Origin: Paratinospora sagittata
Taxonomy: Eukaryota > Streptophyta > Magnoliopsida > Ranunculales > Menispermaceae
Assembly: GCA_035771175.1 (NCBI GenBank)
Contig: CM069602.1
Coordinates: 5,522,001-5,586,000, forward strand
Reading direction: 5' to 3'
Length of the DNA: 64,000 bases
The notes under the pieces are model-generated. The model saw nothing but the letters and a program-made list of their open reading frames with translations. It was not told the DNA's origin and ran no database searches. The number at the start of each line of letters is the position of its first letter. The stretch's first letter is position 1. Below, piece after piece: positions 61,278 through 64,000 of this stretch. A program made the position numbers and the translations under genes.

Positions 61278-63406
61278 TCACTTGTTTTGGGATTTTCTCC
61301 TTTTTCTTCTCAAGAAAGGCATAGGAGTTAGGCCTGTGGTAGAGACTGCACCAGAATCACCTTTCTGCATTTCTTCCCCCAGTTGTAAGCCTACATTTCT
61401 TGTATAATACTTGTGCACATTATCTGGAGAGTCTGGATTTCTAGTGGCACCAGAGACATCCATTTTCCCACCATCTAGATGCCCACAAGAGCCTGTTTGT
61501 GGACCAGAAGACGATGGAGCTGGGTCAGTATCTGGCTCACCTTCATCCATGCAAAAGCCACCTCCCATTTTATTGTAGTCCATATCGTCTTTGAAAGAGA
61601 CTCTTACTGGGCATGAAACCAAACCAACTCGTTCGCTTTCGGGCTCAGCTTCATCCAAGCAAAACCCACCTCCTGTTTCAATGTAATCTCCCAAAGAGTC
61701 GTCATTTTGCATAGAATCCTCATCTGTCTTCCTGATATCAGCATCAGCACCTCCAATACTCCTCCCCTTGATAACTGCTTCTTGCTCTACTACTTCCTCC
61801 GTGCATTTTGGATCATTTTGGTCTGATGACTCGCTCAGGCTACCAGTTTCTGATCCATTTGTTGCATATTTAATCTGTTTCCGAGGCCTTGTCGACTAGT
61901 GAAAGGAGAAAACAAAAGATGTATCAGAACTTAAACCAAGAGTAGAAGGAAAAATGTAGTATTTCTTCATAACATTGGATTATTTTAGTAAATACTAAGT
62001 ATAATAGGGAAAATGCTAAAGGCAGTCAACCTACAGCATGCTGATGCACCGTGCAGCCTATAGTAATTAGTAAGCCCTGCCTAGGAGAGCTGATATGACT
62101 AATGATATAAATTAAAAATTATCCATCAAACATTACTTTCTTTGGGTAGATTGAATGAAATTCATAGCACAGATGGCCACAAGCCTACAACCAAGCAATC
62201 AGGTCATACTTTTTTATTTTTGTTTTGGCTTTTTTTGTTTTTTGTTTTTTGTTTTGTCTTTGTTTTTTTTTTTTTTTGATTTTTTTTTTCTCGATAGGTA
62301 AGTGGTGGAAATTGAACTTATGACTTCAAGGTTCGCATTGCACTTATCAAACCATTGAACCAAGAGCTCAATCCTAACCAGGTCATACTTTTGTCTCTGA
62401 GCTCCAGGTTTATAGAACCCTGGGCATCTACTGGCTACAAATGGATATTTATTATCCTCCCTATATCCTTATATTGTGATTGAGTGTGACCTGGTTGACC
62501 CAATCATGATATCGAAGGGTGGCATCTTTTCTTGAAAAACTATGGATCCAAGCTTCTGACTTACCCTGCGAACTTGAGATGACATTTCTGTCTTCTCAAC
62601 CGGCATATCCTCCTGTTCATCATGATAGTCGCTACCACCACTAGAGCTGCTTGAACTTGGTTCATGTCTATTAACTACTTTCTTTTCTCTTTCAACAATT
62701 TTCCCTCTGCCTCTGCCTCTCCCTCTCCCTCTCCCTCTTCTCAATTTTTTGCTTGTACTTTGCGTGTTCTCCTCAGGAAGTAGTGTTTCTGAATTCCTTT
62801 CTTCAGAAGGTAGAGTTTCATTGACTGTCTTCCTTTTCCTTGACTGCCTTGGGGTTGATTTTTCTAAAATGTTGCTCTCACTGCCCACAGTGCCAGGGTT
62901 TTCTGATTTGTTCTCGTCTTGTTCAGATAAGCTTACCTTTCTCCTTTTCCTTGATTTAGAACCTTCTTTCAGCCGGTCATTCACCATTTCTGAGGACTGA
63001 TTCCCTGCTATCCCTTTTACAGCTTTTTTAATTCTCTTGCTACGAATTTTCGCAAATCTCTCGTTAAATGTATAAAATGCTTCCAACCGCAGCTGAGTCT
63101 GCACCATTATATGGCAAATAATAATGTTACTGAAAGACGAAATGAAATAATTGTAAAATCCAATTCCTCAAATATATATAGGAAATGAATTTAGTGTGAG
63201 ACAACAGTTCAATTCTAGAAACCCATGCTGATCATATAAATGGGTAACAATACAAATCAATAAACATCAACCACATATTCTGAAGTTTTTTAAAAGGAAA
63301 ATAAAGGGAAATAAGCTTTACCTCATGTTTGTTGTATTCTTTCAAAACAGGTAGCAGTAACTCATCAGCCTTGTGGTTACTCCATCCAAACTTTTCCCAA
63401 CATAAA
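61278..63406 (-). CDS. UVH3: XPG/UVH3 DNA repair endonuclease, C-terminal part
   Basis: A structure-specific endonuclease of nucleotide excision repair (RAD2/FEN1 family) that cuts 3' of the lesion. Exons (minus): 63,406-63,322, 63,098-62,565, 61,895-61,278; phases close, giving 28 + 178 + 205 residues here; the nuclease exons lie beyond 64,000. The first exon holds the end of the nuclease core ([21 protein letters not shown]…). Then come a PCNA-binding PIP-box match QLRLEAFY (63,095-63,072), the conserved [12 protein letters not shown] block, basic nuclear-targeting-like clusters (SRKRRK, SRKRK), an (RG)n stretch and an acidic tail with two YxxxGGGFCxDE motifs, a hallmark of plant XPG. The protein ends [10 protein letters not shown]. 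The intron 61,896-62,564 contains a SINE. Confidence 0.93.
62215..62378 (-). mobile_element. tRNA-derived SINE in XPG intron
   Basis: On the minus strand a tRNA-like head has an A box CTTGGTTCAATGGTTTG and a B box AAGTTCAATTTCC, followed by CCACCACTTACCTATCGAG and a long A-rich tail (plus-strand T-run 62,215-62,290). CAGGTCATACTTTT is duplicated at 62,200-62,213 and 62,379-62,392. It differs from the two Au-like SINEs in ATM. Confidence 0.85.
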
Positions 63407-63863
63407 CTATAGTATTTAAGGTCACAAAAAAAAGGAAGATAAGGCATCTTTGCATTCCCAAACCACGCAACATTAGAGAATAATACATTTTGAGAAATGC
63501 TAAAACAACCCAAAAAGCAGACTAAAAAACAACCCAACTGATGTGGTGAGTGACCTTTCTCTTAATATTTCTTTTATTCTTTTTTCCTCTTTGCTCATGT
63601 GGTGACCCACCACATAAGCTGGGTATGGTATTAAGTCGGAATTTTGGGTCATTTTAGCATTCCTCCTTTGTTCACTGTATAAAAAAGAGACATTGGTAAC
63701 ATAGACATACAAAACATGAGAGACAAGATAAAGCACAGTAAATGTATTGAAATAGCTATTACTGAATTTAAAATTCTACATGACAAAACAGTTTCCAGCC
63801 ACCACTAAGATTGAAGCATGGCTCAAAACTGAATACGGAGACAAATAATTTACTAACACATGG

Positions 63864-63895
<32 letters not shown>

Positions 63896-64000
63896 TATAG
63901 CAGGAGCAAATATGAGTTGAAATATGCAGAGTGTGTCCGTTATTATCTAGGGACCAACAAATACAATGTACAGCCGTTCTGTAGAAATTTGATAAATGCT
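63407..64000 (-). other. XPG intron running off the window
   Basis: The exon at 63,406 starts in phase with two bases supplied by an exon not found up to 64,000. This part holds an A-run and (TA)n at 63,864-63,899 and no recognised element. Confidence 0.6.

Overview
The window is nuclear DNA of a flowering plant, most likely a woody eudicot. Genes carry many short exons with GT-AG (occasionally GC-AG) introns. The intergenic and intronic DNA is AT-rich and full of plant transposable elements: Ty1/copia, L1-type LINEs, RTE-type LINEs, Au-like SINEs, a TRIM and a hAT-like MITE. The deduced proteins are plant-type. The species cannot be named from the sequence alone. Exon models were built by eye from splice sites, phase and protein-family knowledge; every model below closes in frame.

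Layout. (1) 1-39,535, plus strand: the 3' part of the ATM checkpoint kinase gene, 29 exons encoding 949 residues from 6,711 to a stop at 39,535, with about nine tenths of the span intronic. The introns hold two related copia elements (188-5,613 sense; 10,335-15,022 antisense and inserted in an RTE fragment), several 5'-truncated L1 fragments, two Au-like SINEs, RTE fragments, a solo LTR nested in an RTE copy, and a layered nest at about 30.3-34.9 kb. (2) 41,711-42,106, plus: an intronless gene for a small single-pass membrane protein. (3) 43,402-45,722, minus: the RNA polymerase subunit RPB5 (RPABC1), four exons, 205 aa. (4) 46,709-53,791, minus: a STE20/OSR1-type Ser/Thr kinase, 20 coding exons, 695 aa, with a probable untranslated first exon near 57.4-57.7 kb. 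A TRIM lies in the inferred 5' UTR intron. (5) 61,278-63,406 and beyond the right edge, minus: the C-terminal part of the XPG/UVH3 repair endonuclease, with a SINE in one intron.

ATM signals DNA double-strand breaks and XPG cuts on the 3' side of nucleotide-excision-repair bubbles. RPB5 is shared by the nuclear RNA polymerases. Nothing indicates that these neighbours are co-regulated; the order looks like ordinary plant gene order. I found no prokaryotic-style system, CRISPR array or wholly new gene system. The value of the window lies in complete gene models hidden by small exons and in a readable history of transposon insertions, with target-site duplications, a solo LTR and a microhomology deletion.
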